Source: Lachnospiraceae bacterium (GTDB lineage: Bacteria > Bacillota > Clostridia > Lachnospirales > Lachnospiraceae). From it: a DNA stretch of 64,000 nt. The DNA is taken from contig JAAUZD010000004.1 in assembly GCA_014804785.1 (NCBI GenBank), forward strand, positions 1 through 64,000, given 5' to 3'. Position numbers and translations under genes: made by a program. This document shows positions 44,428 through 54,443 of this stretch, piece by piece. The notes beneath the pieces are model-generated. The model worked only from the letters and a program-made list of their open reading frames with translations, did no database searches and had not been told where the DNA came from. Every line of letters starts with the position of its first letter. The first letter of the stretch is position 1.

Positions 44428-45294
44428 AATCTGATAAGATGCATTCCATGTTTCTCCGGGCATGAGTATATTTCCCCATTCCCGTTCCTTTAATTCCCCT
44501 GAAAATTCCTCATGGTCACATCTCCCATACCAGGGTTCAATACAGATAAAAGGTGCATTCTTTTTAGGAGGAGCCCAGATTCCAAATAGAGGAACCTCCA
44601 TCCTGACCGTAAGGTATGCTGTCTTGTCCGGTCTGCATAATGATACCTCCTTTGCCTGGTCATGCTCGATTACCAAGGCATCATAATCAAACAGATTCTC
44701 AGTGATCTTAAGATATCCTTGTTTTAACGTATAGACATCCTTGATATCCGTCGCCAGCCCCTTCTCGCTGACTCTGGTACTTACCACCTTTTCTTCTGTG
44801 TCAAATCGCAGAAAATAGTCTGTCTGCTTTTCCCCTTCCTCCATGGGACAATTGAATGCCGGATGACCGCCGATAGAAAAGGGCAGTTCTTCACCGCCCG
44901 GATTTTCCACCTGCCAGCACACCTCTACACCGGTCTCCAGCAGACGATAGCCGAGCTTCAACACAAATTCATAGGGATACTTCTCTCTTGATTCCTCACA
45001 ATCCTGCAGAACAAACCAAATCTCATCATCGGTCTGCGAAAGAAGATCAAATTCCATATCTCTGGCAAACCCATGCTGTCCCATAGAATAGATCCGCCCC
45101 TTCGTCCGGTATTCCTTATTTTTTACTCCTCCCACAAAGGGAAACAGTACGGGCGAAGTCCTTCCCCAGAAAGCAGGATCTGCCTTCCACAGATATTCCG
45201 TCCCTGTACTCCGCTTTTTAAGGGATTTTAATTCCGCTCCTTTTGAATGAATCTCGATCTCCACTCCATCATTATTCAAATGATAAACTGCCAT
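44416..45294 (-). CDS. Aldose 1-epimerase (mutarotase)-like protein
   Basis: A 292-residue beta-sandwich protein of the galactose mutarotase superfamily. GGHPAFNCPM holds one conserved His and CIEPWYGRCD matches the Glu-containing catalytic motif of the YihR/LacX-like group; TSPVLFPFVGG near residue 50 is also typical. It acts on hexoses in the cytoplasm; the exact sugar is unknown. There are no sugar genes nearby. It ends a long minus-strand run and is followed by a terminator. Confidence 0.9.
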   Translation of the reverse strand: MAVYHLNNDGVEIEIHSKGAELKSLKKRSTGTEYLWKADPAFWGRTSPVLFPFVGGVKNKEYRTKGRIYSMGQHGFARDMEFDLLSQTDDEIWFVLQDCEESREKYPYEFVLKLGYRLLETGVEVCWQVENPGGEELPFSIGGHPAFNCPMEEGEKQTDYFLRFDTEEKVVSTRVSEKGLATDIKDVYTLKQGYLKITENLFDYDALVIEHDQAKEVSLCRPDKTAYLTVRMEVPLFGIWAPPKKNAPFICIEPWYGRCDHEEFSGELKEREWGNILMPGETWNASYQIEIL

Positions 45295-45362
45295 AGCCCT
45301 CTCCTTTCATACCCCATACTGATTATGATGCCCCATGTCTGTCCGGATACATGCCTTTGACC

Positions 45363-45953
45363 TTAATCTTCATCCTCAATATCCACAAATTTAGCATCAA
45401 TGATTCTCTCTTTATCCCTTCTTACCTTAAACACTCTTGAAAGAATCCATATATCCGACACCCCGTCATAAATCAGGAAAATTCCGATAATTCTTGCAAC
45501 CAGTTCAATTGCCTTAAAAGGATTGCAAATCAATACACCTCCAAAAATTAAGGTCAAAAGCCCCATCAAAAATGCCAGCCACCAGTTTTCGTAACCGTCC
45601 TTTTTCAATGCAAACGCCTGCACTACATTATGTAAACCATGTATTGCAATCAAAACGCCCACGATTACCGGCACTGCCATCATGATCATTTCCGGCTTCA
45701 ATAAAATCCAAAGTCCTAACACGGCAAACACAATGCCCAGAATCATCATTCCCTGCAAAATTATCGTTCTTTCCCTGTTAAACAGGTAAATCGCAATCTG
45801 AAGAATACCGTATACCAGCAGCACGCCTCCAAGCAGCATACAGATAATCTGACTTGTTGTTCCAGGCCAGATGACCAGTACCAGACCGAGCAGCACGCAA
45901 AGCACCGCAGAAATTGTATAATTCGCCTTTAATCCTTTTAAAAAATCTGCCAT
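45363..45953 (-). CDS. HdeD/DUF308-like membrane protein
   Basis: A 196-residue protein with six hydrophobic segments in three helix pairs, each with the spacing of the short-repeat HdeD (DUF308) family. The C-terminus is charged and ends DIEDED. It starts 2 bp after the vanZ-like stop behind AAGGAG. HdeD of E. coli is tied to acid resistance, but most Firmicute members are uncharacterised. Confidence 0.85.
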   Translation of the reverse strand: MADFLKGLKANYTISAVLCVLLGLVLVIWPGTTSQIICMLLGGVLLVYGILQIAIYLFNRERTIILQGMMILGIVFAVLGLWILLKPEMIMMAVPVIVGVLIAIHGLHNVVQAFALKKDGYENWWLAFLMGLLTLIFGGVLICNPFKAIELVARIIGIFLIYDGVSDIWILSRVFKVRRDKERIIDAKFVDIEDED

Positions 45954-45954
45954 A

Positions 45955-46449
45955 TCAATTTCTCCTTTTTTTATTGTTATGCCATTTTTTCACAGCTTCA
46001 TAAATCAGATAAATGATATATCCAATTACCGCCCCAAAACAGTTCAAAAGGATATCATCCACATCAAAAGCGCCAAACGCACTGAACAGTTGAAAAACTT
46101 CTATCCCAAGAACAAAAAGGAACGCGTTTAACAACATTACCAGAAAATTTCTGCCCCATTTAAGAACATACGGAAGCAAAAATCCAAAGGGAATAAATAC
46201 CACCACATTTCCCACCAGATTTTCAAAACTGTTGAGCATGTAGGAATAATCTATATACATACGTATCGTCTTAAACAACGTGAAATTAGCCGTGTCCAGC
46301 CCCTCCAGAATAATGCCCTTTTCCCATGTAGACGCAATTTCCCTTAATTGTTCCAGAGGGTACTTAAAAATAATCACCTTAATCACTATGAGCAAATAAA
46401 TAAAGAAGATCAGTCTGACATATTTCTTATGAAATTGTCTGTCTTTCAC
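45955..46449 (-). CDS. VanZ-like membrane protein
   Basis: A 164-residue protein starting at GTG 46449 behind GGAGG; the start overlaps the truA stop (TAGTG). Four membrane helices and the signature EVFQLFSAFGAFDVDDILLN place it in the VanZ-like family. VanZ itself gives low-level teicoplanin resistance, but most relatives have no shown role, so I do not infer resistance. Confidence 0.85.
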   Translation of the reverse strand: MKDRQFHKKYVRLIFFIYLLIVIKVIIFKYPLEQLREIASTWEKGIILEGLDTANFTLFKTIRMYIDYSYMLNSFENLVGNVVVFIPFGFLLPYVLKWGRNFLVMLLNAFLFVLGIEVFQLFSAFGAFDVDDILLNCFGAVIGYIIYLIYEAVKKWHNNKKRRN

Positions 46450-47216
46450 TAATAACGAACCTCCATCAAAGTAAGTCCCTTTGCAGGCACAAGCTCTCCT
46501 GCATTCTCCCTGCACATTGAAGCAAGCACTTCTGCAACTTCTTCGGGTCTTCTCTTGTGCATCCCCACCTCCAACAACGTTCCTGTCATAATCCTGACCA
46601 TGTGATAGAGGAAACCATTGCCGCTGTACCAGAATCGTATCTCATCCTGCACCCCCAACAATTCCATAGAGGCGCTTTCTACCTTTTCGATCCGTATCGT
46701 CTCAATTGTCCGCACAGTAGACTTTCTGCTTCTCTTATTTGAAGTAAAGGCTTTAAAATCATGGGTTCCAACCAAATACTCTGCTGCGCTCTTCATGGCA
46801 TCAATGTCCAGTTCTTCACCTACCACATGGACATATCTTCTGTCAAATACATGCGGTACCTGCGTGTTCAGCACGCGATAGCAGTAAGTCTTCCCCCTGG
46901 CATTCAATCTGCTGTGAAACCGCTCCGCCACCTCCTTTATGGATATCACTGCAATATCCTCCGGAAGGTAATCGTTCATGTACCTCATAATCTCTTCAGC
47001 GCTCATCTTCGTATCCGCATGAAAATTTGCCACCTGACCAAAAGCGTGTACGCCTGCGTCTGTCCTGCCTGACCCCTGTACTTCTACTCTCTGCCCTGTC
47101 ATCCTAAAAAGCAGCGCTTCCATTTTTCCTTGAATGGTATTATCCGTGTTTTCCTGCTTCTGCCAGCCCTTAAATCTGGTTCCTTCATACTGCAGAGTCA
47201 TCTTAAAATTCCGCAA
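46449..47216 (-). CDS. truA: tRNA pseudouridine synthase A
   Basis: Makes pseudouridine at positions 38-40 of tRNA anticodon arms. The 255-residue protein starts at TTG 47216 (LRNFKMTLQYEGTRFKGWQ), where GGGAGG is nine bases upstream; the next ATG would cut into the conserved first strand. The catalytic Asp lies in GSGRTDAGVHA, and FRYR-type and MVRIMTG segments are present. It starts next to the dehydrogenase stop and overlaps the vanZ-like start. Confidence 0.95.
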   Translation of the reverse strand: MRNFKMTLQYEGTRFKGWQKQENTDNTIQGKMEALLFRMTGQRVEVQGSGRTDAGVHAFGQVANFHADTKMSAEEIMRYMNDYLPEDIAVISIKEVAERFHSRLNARGKTYCYRVLNTQVPHVFDRRYVHVVGEELDIDAMKSAAEYLVGTHDFKAFTSNKRSRKSTVRTIETIRIEKVESASMELLGVQDEIRFWYSGNGFLYHMVRIMTGTLLEVGMHKRRPEEVAEVLASMCRENAGELVPAKGLTLMEVRY

Positions 47217-47217
47217 C

Positions 47218-48204
47218 TTATCGTACCTCCCAGGGATTTTCTTTTCCCTCCACAAAGTATCTGCACCCAAGTAAGGAATCTCTGACAACCGTCTCAACAC
47301 AGTCATCCGTGTAAAATGCCATATGATGGCTTACCGTCACATTAGGGAATCCCCTCAAAATTGCCAGTTCCCTATTATTCAGTATATCTGATTTGCGGTC
47401 ATAATAATACAGTCCAAACTCATTTTCTACCACATCCAGACCGGCACCGCCGATTTTTCCGCTTTCAATGCCCGAAATCAAAGCTTCCGAATCGATCAGT
47501 CCGCCTCTGGCAGTATTTACAATCATTACGCCATCCTTCATTCTGGAAATGGTTTCTTTGTTTATCATATGGCGATTTTCATCGGTAAGAGGCGCATGGA
47601 GCGTAATCACGTCTGCCTGCTGCCACATTTCCTCCAAAGTCACATAGGACACTCCCGATGCTTTTACATCCTCATTTTCATACAAATCATAAGCAATCAG
47701 CCGGCAGCCGAAACCGGACAGATCCTTTAGGACAGTCCTTCCTATCCTGCCCGTGCCAATCACGCCCACGGTCAGGTCCTTTAGTTCCCTCCCTTGGATT
47801 CCCTTAAGGGTATAGTCCTGTATATTGGTGCGCTCTAAAATCCGTTTCATCTTACGGATGGTCATGAGAATGAGCATAACTGCGTAGTCTGCCACACCGC
47901 AGGGACCATAGGGCGCATTTGCGACCGTCATTCCAAGGGCCTTCGCCGCCTTTACATCAATATGGTCATAACCGATGGTTCTTGTAGTCACGTACTTTAC
48001 ACCGTAATCCGCAAAAATCTTAAGCAGGTCCCCCGTCATCTTTGATGTAATGATATCAATGCATTCACTGCCTCTGGCAAGTGCGGCATTTTCCTTGTCC
48101 GGAGCATCAGGACAAAGTACAAGTTCTATATGAAGTTCCTCTCCAAATCTTTCAAATAATTCTTTTTCATCGAATGCCCTGCAATTGTACACGGTCACTT
48201 TCAT
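47218..48204 (-). CDS. D-2-hydroxyacid dehydrogenase (D-lactate dehydrogenase-like)
   Basis: A 328-residue NAD-dependent enzyme of the LdhA/HdhD group. The Rossmann loop GVIGTGRIGRTV (about 147-158), the conserved Arg in NTARGGLID, the Glu in LDVVENE and the His in VSHHMAFYTDD complete the active site. Probable reaction: pyruvate or another 2-oxoacid to the D-hydroxyacid. Its start overlaps the AI-2E permease stop by four bases. Which substrate is used cannot be told. Confidence 0.92.
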   Translation of the reverse strand: MKVTVYNCRAFDEKELFERFGEELHIELVLCPDAPDKENAALARGSECIDIITSKMTGDLLKIFADYGVKYVTTRTIGYDHIDVKAAKALGMTVANAPYGPCGVADYAVMLILMTIRKMKRILERTNIQDYTLKGIQGRELKDLTVGVIGTGRIGRTVLKDLSGFGCRLIAYDLYENEDVKASGVSYVTLEEMWQQADVITLHAPLTDENRHMINKETISRMKDGVMIVNTARGGLIDSEALISGIESGKIGGAGLDVVENEFGLYYYDRKSDILNNRELAILRGFPNVTVSHHMAFYTDDCVETVVRDSLLGCRYFVEGKENPWEVR

Positions 48205-49439
48205 TTCTTCTTCACCTTTTCTTCCATCTCTTCCTGCACCTTTTTCTTAGCTTCTATACGCGCTCTTTCCTCTTCCCGGTAGATATGTACAGCAACCATA
48301 TCCTCTTCCTTCAAATGTCTGAAATTACTGAGACTGGCATACAGAATCTTAAGGCTGTTCAAGGTGGTATCAAAAACGCCCTCCTCATACATAGTCAGCA
48401 CAATAATGCCGATGGGAACCGCAATGATCATCCCTACCACGCCGCAGATCTTAAACCCTATGAACAATAAAAACAGGGTGGGTATCGGAGAAAGACCAAT
48501 CGACTCCCCCACAATCTTGGGCTGGATCAACTGCCTTGCAAGCTGCCCCACTCCCCAGATGATGAGCAGCCCTATTACCATCTTATAATCAGCGCTTAAG
48601 AATTTAATCACAGCCCAGGGAACCAGAACTGTTCCTGTCCCGAAAAAAGGAAGAAAATCAAGAAATGCCACTCCAATGGCAATCAGAAAGGCATATCTGA
48701 CTTTCAGTATGGTAAACCCGATTCCCAAAAGAAGGTACATCCACAATTCAATCTTAATCTGTGCCTTAAAGTATCCTCCAACGGCACGCTTTAACCCTCT
48801 TTTAATCATATTGGAACGTTCAATGATTGATTCCGGCAAGGCTTTTGCAAGAAGTTCCGGCAGATAATCCTTTTCTGCAACAAAGAAGTAGGCAGATAAA
48901 ACACTCATAATGATTCCAATAAGGATGGAAGGAAGATTTTGGGCGAAGCGGCCAAGCGCTTCAATGGTGGGCGCACTTAGCCCGCCAAAAAGTTCCCCCA
49001 GATATTCCTCCACATTTGAAGTAATATTCTTAAAAGTGGTCTGCACTTCCTTAGGCAGATATCTGCTTGCCGATGCCAGCTTCTGCCCGATTTCCTCAAA
49101 ATCCCCCTGCGTGCTTTCCCACATTTCCGGCAACACACTGATAAAATCTGCCATTTCTTCGACCAGTCTTACGCCCAGAAAATATCCCGCCACAATGACC
49201 AGCGCAATTACTGAAATGATCACAAATGCAGTTCCCGCTTTTCTTTTGACTTTGAATTTCTTTTCAAAAAATTTGACCAGCGGATTTGCAATCAGGGCAA
49301 TGATCCATCCCACCACAAAAGGCATGAAAAAAATGATGATTCTGGGAACAACAAAAATACATAAAAGCAGAAGCGCCAGCATAATGCCCAGATTGACCAA
49401 TACTTTCAAATAAGTTGTTTTATTCCATCCGTTATTCAT
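48201..49439 (-). CDS. AI-2E (PF01594) family membrane transporter
   Basis: A 412-residue membrane protein with about eight hydrophobic segments and a large soluble loop in the middle (residues about 90-160), as is usual for the AI-2E/YdiK/YtvI family. FLPFFGTGTVLVPW and IVGESIGLSPIPTLF are family-like segments. The C-terminal 40 residues are highly charged (many Glu and Lys). Members export ions or small molecules; despite the name, transport of autoinducer-2 should not be assumed. Confidence 0.9.
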   Translation of the reverse strand: MNNGWNKTTYLKVLVNLGIMLALLLLCIFVVPRIIIFFMPFVVGWIIALIANPLVKFFEKKFKVKRKAGTAFVIISVIALVIVAGYFLGVRLVEEMADFISVLPEMWESTQGDFEEIGQKLASASRYLPKEVQTTFKNITSNVEEYLGELFGGLSAPTIEALGRFAQNLPSILIGIIMSVLSAYFFVAEKDYLPELLAKALPESIIERSNMIKRGLKRAVGGYFKAQIKIELWMYLLLGIGFTILKVRYAFLIAIGVAFLDFLPFFGTGTVLVPWAVIKFLSADYKMVIGLLIIWGVGQLARQLIQPKIVGESIGLSPIPTLFLLFIGFKICGVVGMIIAVPIGIIVLTMYEEGVFDTTLNSLKILYASLSNFRHLKEEDMVAVHIYREEERARIEAKKKVQEEMEEKVKKK

Positions 49440-49454
49440 ATATGCCTCTTTCTA

Positions 49455-50063
49455 CTATGAAACATCAGGATTTTCCTCTTTTTCCATATAAGAATCCAGA
49501 AGTTCATAGATTTCCTCTCTACCCTGTTTCGTCTGTGCGGAATAAGGAATCACAATTGTATTTTTTACTACCTTGAGACCATCCTTAATCATCTTAATGT
49601 GCTTTGGTATCTGACTTCTGTTAATTTTATCCAGCTTTGTCGCAATAATAATCGGTTCAAAGCCCTGATTCAAAATCCAGTCATACATCATCCTGTCATT
49701 ACCTGAAGGCTCATGACGTATATCGATCAAGAGGAAAACAGCTTTTAACTGTTTGGAGCTATGGAGATAATTTTCAATCATCTTTCCCCATTTGGCTTTT
49801 TCCGCCTCATTCGCTTTAGCATAACCATAACCGGGAAGATCCACAAAATACATCTGGTCATTGATATTATAAAAATTGATGGTCTGGGTCTTACCGGGCT
49901 GAGCACTGGTCCTTGCCAGTGCCTTCCGGTTCATCAGCCCGTTGATCAGAGATGACTTTCCCACATTACTTTTCCCTGCAAATGCCACCTCCATAAATGC
50001 ATTATCCGGCAATTTACTCGTAATGCCGCACACGGTCTCCAGATTCACATTCTTTATTATCAT
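49455..50063 (-). CDS. ysxC: Ribosome-biogenesis GTPase YsxC/EngB
   Basis: An essential GTPase for large-subunit assembly, 202 residues. G1 GKSNVGKSSLI, G3 DLPGYGYAKA, G4 TKLDK and G5 YSAQTK are all present. It starts 20 bp after lon, the same order (lon-ysxC) as in Bacillus subtilis. Confidence 0.96.
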   Translation of the reverse strand: MIIKNVNLETVCGITSKLPDNAFMEVAFAGKSNVGKSSLINGLMNRKALARTSAQPGKTQTINFYNINDQMYFVDLPGYGYAKANEAEKAKWGKMIENYLHSSKQLKAVFLLIDIRHEPSGNDRMMYDWILNQGFEPIIIATKLDKINRSQIPKHIKMIKDGLKVVKNTIVIPYSAQTKQGREEIYELLDSYMEKEENPDVS

Positions 50064-50083
50064 TTTTTACCTATGCCTTTCCA

Positions 50084-52444
50084 TCACGCTTTCAGCAGCG
50101 CATGCTTTAAAACTTCCTTCATACTCTTTACGTGGGTAATGACAAGCCCCTCTTTGATTTCCTGTGGAATTTCCTCTATATCTTTCTCATTATCATAAGG
50201 CACCAATACCTCCTTAATTCCCGCCATTTTGGCTGCCAGTATCTTTTCTTTCAGACCGCCTACCGGAAGCACTCTTCCCCGCAGCGTAATCTCTCCGGTC
50301 ATTGCCAGATCGCTGCGCACCTTCTTTCCTGTAATTGCTGAGAAAAGGGCGGTCGCCATGGTAACCCCTGCTGAAGGTCCATCCTTCGGGACGGCTCCCT
50401 CTGGGATATGTAAATGAAAATCATTTTCCTTAAACACTTCCTCTTTAATGTGATTTTCTTTACCGACAGACCGTACATAGCTTATACCAATCAGGGCAGA
50501 TTCCTTCATCACATCTCCCATCTGTCCGGTAAGTTCGATTTCACCCTTTCCCGGCATCACATTGACTTCTATCTGCAGCGTATCTCCTCCCACACTGGTC
50601 CATGCAAGTCCGCGCACAATTCCAATCTTCGGTTCCTTATCTGCTTTGTCAAGACTATACTTTCTTTTTCCCAGATATTTATCCAGATTCAAAGCGGTTA
50701 CCTTAATCTTCTCCTGCTCATTTCCCGCTTCTCTTACTTCCAGTATTTCCTTTGCTGCTTTCCTGCAAATATCCCCAATCTTACGCTCCAATTCCCTGAC
50801 GCCGGCTTCCTTGGTGTAATAAGTGATAATGTTTCTAAGCGCTCCATCCTGAATAGAAAGCATCTGTTTTGTAAGACCATTCTTTTCCAGCTGCTTTTTC
50901 AGCAGATGTTCCTTGGCAATGTGGAATTTCTCATTCTCTGTATAACTGTTTACCTCAATGACTTCCATACGGTCCAGAAGAGGCCTGGGAATCGTCTGGG
51001 TGGTATTGGCTGTTGCAATGAACAGAACCTCTGACAAATCCAACGGTATCTCCACATAATGATCCCTAAATCTAACGTTCTGCTCCCCGTCAAGCACCTC
51101 CAAAAGCGCTGAAAAGGTGTCTCCCTTATAATCATTGCTCACCTTATCGATTTCATCCAATAGCATCAGCGGATTCTTTACCCCCGCCTGCTTTATTCCT
51201 GCTGCAATCCTTCCCGGCATAGCGCCTACATAGGTTCTTCGGTGACCTCTGATTTCTGCTTCGTCCCTGACACCGCCCAGACAGATCCTTATATACTTCT
51301 TGTTAAGCGACTTTGCCACACTCTTTGCAATAGAAGTCTTTCCGGTACCCGGAGGACCTACCAGACAGATAATGGGACTTTCCCCCTTATTTGTAAGACA
51401 GCGCACCGCAAGAAATTCCAGAATACGCTCCTTCACCTGATCCAGCCCGTAGTGCTCCTTCTCAAGCGTATCTTTGGCATGTTTCATGCTCACATTATCT
51501 TTGGAAACTTTGTCCCATGGCAGTTCCAGAAGCGTTTCAATATAAACGCGTTCCACCGCACTTTCCGAACTGCTTCCCACAAGATTCTTAAACCGTCTGA
51601 TTTCCTTTTCAATTTTTGCTTTCACTTCTTCAGATGCCTGCAGCTCATAAAGCGCCTCCTCAAATTGATCGGTATCTGAAAAAGAACCCTCATCGCCCAG
51701 CTCCTGCTTAATATACTGAAGCTGTTCCTTTAAAAGATAGGTTCTCTGATTCTTGTCCACCCTCTCCCTGATACTACGCGTCAGTTCTTCCTTTGCTTTG
51801 GCAATTTCAATTTCATTCAATAAGTGCTCACATAAAAAACTATATCGCTCTTTTATCGGAACAGTCTCTAAGATCTGTTGCTTTTTCTCATAGCTCATTG
51901 GCAGGTTCATTGCAATCTGATCAATCAGGCTTCCGATATCCTTAATCTGTGAATATCTGTGCACTGCATTTTTATCCAGTTTCGGATAGTGGGTAGCAAA
52001 GACCGCAAATTGCTCTCTCAGGTGTCGGAACATTGCTTCCTCCTCCACTTTTCCTAGCTTAGATTTACTTTCCTCTTCATCTGCCATTTCAAGATCTGCT
52101 TCCAGAAATTTTGAGTTTTCTACATTGATTCCACGTAAAATTCCGCGTCCAATTCCTTCTACCAATACCCTTACTATCTGGTTGGGGAGCTTTGTAATCT
52201 GTTTTACCACTGCAATAGTTCCCACCCTGTAAAGGTGCTTTTCCTTGGGCGCATCCATTCTGGACTCCCTTTGGGATAACAAAAAGATCTTTCCGCCTTT
52301 TGTCATCGCATACTCTAATGCCTGTACATATTTTTCCCTGTTCAAATCAAAATGCATGATTGTATTCGGCAGGATCGTCATTCCCTGCAAGGGGATAAAG
52401 GGCATGGTAAGAAACTGCCCTGTTTCTTCTCTTCTTTCACTCAT
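50084..52444 (-). CDS. lon: ATP-dependent protease Lon
   Basis: A 786-residue LonA protease: N-terminal substrate-binding domain, coiled coil, AAA+ module (Walker [10 protein letters not shown], Walker B MLLDEIDK) and C-terminal protease with the catalytic Ser in [10 protein letters not shown] and Lys in [14 protein letters not shown] 52444 (MSERREETG) is chosen because GAGG is nine bases upstream; an ATG at 52453 sits next to the ribosome site. It follows clpX by 98 bp, with a hairpin between. Confidence 0.97.
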   Translation of the reverse strand: MSERREETGQFLTMPFIPLQGMTILPNTIMHFDLNREKYVQALEYAMTKGGKIFLLSQRESRMDAPKEKHLYRVGTIAVVKQITKLPNQIVRVLVEGIGRGILRGINVENSKFLEADLEMADEEESKSKLGKVEEEAMFRHLREQFAVFATHYPKLDKNAVHRYSQIKDIGSLIDQIAMNLPMSYEKKQQILETVPIKERYSFLCEHLLNEIEIAKAKEELTRSIRERVDKNQRTYLLKEQLQYIKQELGDEGSFSDTDQFEEALYELQASEEVKAKIEKEIRRFKNLVGSSSESAVERVYIETLLELPWDKVSKDNVSMKHAKDTLEKEHYGLDQVKERILEFLAVRCLTNKGESPIICLVGPPGTGKTSIAKSVAKSLNKKYIRICLGGVRDEAEIRGHRRTYVGAMPGRIAAGIKQAGVKNPLMLLDEIDKVSNDYKGDTFSALLEVLDGEQNVRFRDHYVEIPLDLSEVLFIATANTTQTIPRPLLDRMEVIEVNSYTENEKFHIAKEHLLKKQLEKNGLTKQMLSIQDGALRNIITYYTKEAGVRELERKIGDICRKAAKEILEVREAGNEQEKIKVTALNLDKYLGKRKYSLDKADKEPKIGIVRGLAWTSVGGDTLQIEVNVMPGKGEIELTGQMGDVMKESALIGISYVRSVGKENHIKEEVFKENDFHLHIPEGAVPKDGPSAGVTMATALFSAITGKKVRSDLAMTGEITLRGRVLPVGGLKEKILAAKMAGIKEVLVPYDNEKDIEEIPQEIKEGLVITHVKSMKEVLKHALLKA

Positions 52445-52516
52445 TCGTTTCATCCTCTTGTTTCAATTAGCACCGCTTAAACGCCGACGCGTTTCGCGAA
52501 TCGTCTTATTGGACAC

Positions 52517-52542
52517 AAAATGCCGCCCACTGGCGGCATTTT
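52517..52542 (-). terminator. Hairpin between clpX and lon
   Basis: An 11-bp GC-rich stem, AAAATGCCGCC with GGCGGCATTTT and a 4-nt loop, directly after the clpX stop. The minus-strand tail is only four T, so it may allow partial readthrough into lon. Confidence 0.65.
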
Positions 52543-53796
52543 TTATCTGGCCTTACGCATTACTTCACGATGTATCAATAAAGGTTCACTGGTACCTTCT
52601 ACCGCTCCTTTTGTGATAACGCATTCTTCTATTGTCTCATCCGAAGGAATCTGATACATCACATCCATCATTGCTTTTTCCATAATGGAGCGCAGTCCCC
52701 TTGCTCCTGTCTTTCTCTCAAATGCCTGTTTTGCAATCGTCTCTATTGCATCTTTTTCAAAGCTGAGTTTGACATCATCAAACCCAAAAAGCTTCTGATA
52801 TTGCTTAATCAGGGCGCTTCTTGGCTCTGTCAGGATTTTGAAAAGTGCCTCTTCATCCAGCCCCTGCAACGATACATTGATGGGCACACGTCCCACAAAT
52901 TCAGGGATCAGACCAAACTTCACCAAATCCTGAGGCGTCACCTCTCTCAGCATTTCGCTGATTTCACGATTGTTCTTGCTTGCTATTTCCGCGTCAAAAC
53001 CGATTGAATTGCGGTTCAGCCTGTTTTCAACAATTTTCTCCAGACCGTCAAATGCTCCTCCGCAAATGAACAAAATATTGGAAGTATCGATCTGAATCAA
53101 TTCCTGATGAGGATGCTTTCTGCCTCCCTGGGGCGGTACACTTGCCGTAGTCCCCTCAATAATCTTAAGGAGTGCCTGCTGCACACCCTCGCCTGATACA
53201 TCTCTGGTGATGGAAACATTCTCACTTTTCTTGGTGATCTTATCAATCTCATCAATATAGATAATTCCTAATTGTGCACGTTCCACATCATAGTCTGCTG
53301 CCTGAATCAGCTTAAGGAGAATATTTTCCACATCCTCTCCCACATATCCCGCCTCTGTCAGTGTAGTAGCATCCGCAATGGCAAATGGCACATTGATAAT
53401 CTTTGCCAGAGTCTGCGCCAGATAAGTCTTACCTGAACCGGTAGGACCAATCATGATAATATTGCTCTTTTGAAGCTCCACATCATCCATATCCTTAGGC
53501 GCTGTGACCCTTTTGTAGTGATTGTATACGGCAACCGCCAGAACCTTTTTGGCTTCCTCCTGACCAATCACATAATCATCCAAAAAATCCTTGATTTCCA
53601 CTGGTTTCAACAGATTGATATCAAGTTCTGTCTCTTCAATCTCTTCCTCATATTCTTCTTCCACAATATCGGCACATATTTCCACGCACTCATCACAGAT
53701 ATACACCCCTGCAGGGCCTGCTATCATTTTTCTTACCTGATCCTGTGTCTTATTACAAAAAGAACACCTGATGTTGTCAGAACTTTTTCCTGCCAT
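52543..53796 (-). CDS. clpX: ATP-dependent Clp protease ATP-binding subunit ClpX
   Basis: Unfoldase of the ClpXP protease, 417 residues. An N-terminal C4 zinc finger (CSFCNKTQ ... CDECVEIC), Walker [10 protein letters not shown], Walker [10 protein letters not shown], the pore-region RDVSGEGVQ and the C-terminal small domain ([10 protein letters not shown]) are all present. It lies 18 bp after clpP. Confidence 0.98.
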   Translation of the reverse strand: MAGKSSDNIRCSFCNKTQDQVRKMIAGPAGVYICDECVEICADIVEEEYEEEIEETELDINLLKPVEIKDFLDDYVIGQEEAKKVLAVAVYNHYKRVTAPKDMDDVELQKSNIIMIGPTGSGKTYLAQTLAKIINVPFAIADATTLTEAGYVGEDVENILLKLIQAADYDVERAQLGIIYIDEIDKITKKSENVSITRDVSGEGVQQALLKIIEGTTASVPPQGGRKHPHQELIQIDTSNILFICGGAFDGLEKIVENRLNRNSIGFDAEIASKNNREISEMLREVTPQDLVKFGLIPEFVGRVPINVSLQGLDEEALFKILTEPRSALIKQYQKLFGFDDVKLSFEKDAIETIAKQAFERKTGARGLRSIMEKAMMDVMYQIPSDETIEECVITKGAVEGTSEPLLIHREVMRKAR

Positions 53797-53814
53797 CTTC
53801 CTACCTCTTATCTG

Positions 53815-54405
53815 TTAATTGTCAGAACGCTTGTAAAGAACTCTGTCAATCAAACCATATTCCTTTGCTTCTTCGGCAGTCATCCAGTTGTCTCTCTCTG
53901 TGTCTGCCGCGATCACCTCATAATCCTTTCCGGTGTTTTCTGCCAAAATCTTGTTTAATTTTTTCTTTGTCTGCAGAATATGTTTGGCGGCAATCTCAAT
54001 TTCTGTAGCCTGCCCCTGTGCGCCGCCTAAAGGCTGATGAATCATGACCTCCGCATTGGGAAGCGCCAGTCTCTTGCCCTTCGCGCCTCCTGCCAGCAGG
54101 AATGCACCCATACTGGCTGCCATGCCGATACAATTGGTGGACACATCACACTTAATGTACTGCATAGTATCATAAATCGCCATACCTGCAGTTACGCTCC
54201 CGCCGGGGCTGTTAATGTAGAACTGGATATCCTTTTCCGGATCTTCTGCCTCCAAAAACAGCAGCTGTGCCACGATAAGGCTTGCTGTCACTTCATTGAC
54301 TTCTTCACCTAAAAATATGATTCTTTCTTTTAAAAGTCTTGAATAAATATCGTAGGAACGCTCTCCCCTACTTGTCTGTTCAATGACATAAGGTACTAAA
54401 CTCAT
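53815..54405 (-). CDS. clpP: ATP-dependent Clp protease proteolytic subunit ClpP
   Basis: A 196-residue serine peptidase forming the 14-mer of ClpXP. The catalytic Ser is in [11 protein letters not shown], the His in [11 protein letters not shown] and the Asp in ADTERDNWM. Placed between tig and clpX with short gaps; the gene set forms a protein quality-control operon. No CtsR box is evident upstream. Confidence 0.98.
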   Translation of the reverse strand: MSLVPYVIEQTSRGERSYDIYSRLLKERIIFLGEEVNEVTASLIVAQLLFLEAEDPEKDIQFYINSPGGSVTAGMAIYDTMQYIKCDVSTNCIGMAASMGAFLLAGGAKGKRLALPNAEVMIHQPLGGAQGQATEIEIAAKHILQTKKKLNKILAENTGKDYEVIAADTERDNWMTAEEAKEYGLIDRVLYKRSDN

Positions 54406-54443
54406 TACTGCATCCTCCTTACTGCCTTACAAAACCTGATTCT

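Noticed and set aside
45955-46449. Glycopeptide resistance from a VanZ-like gene
   Set aside because: The VanZ-like family is broad, and no vanHAX genes are present; the dehydrogenase at 47218 is in a housekeeping run, with no ligase or dipeptidase nearby.
48201-49439. Quorum-sensing role for the AI-2E family gene
   Set aside because: The family name is historical; no luxS or lsr genes are in the window.
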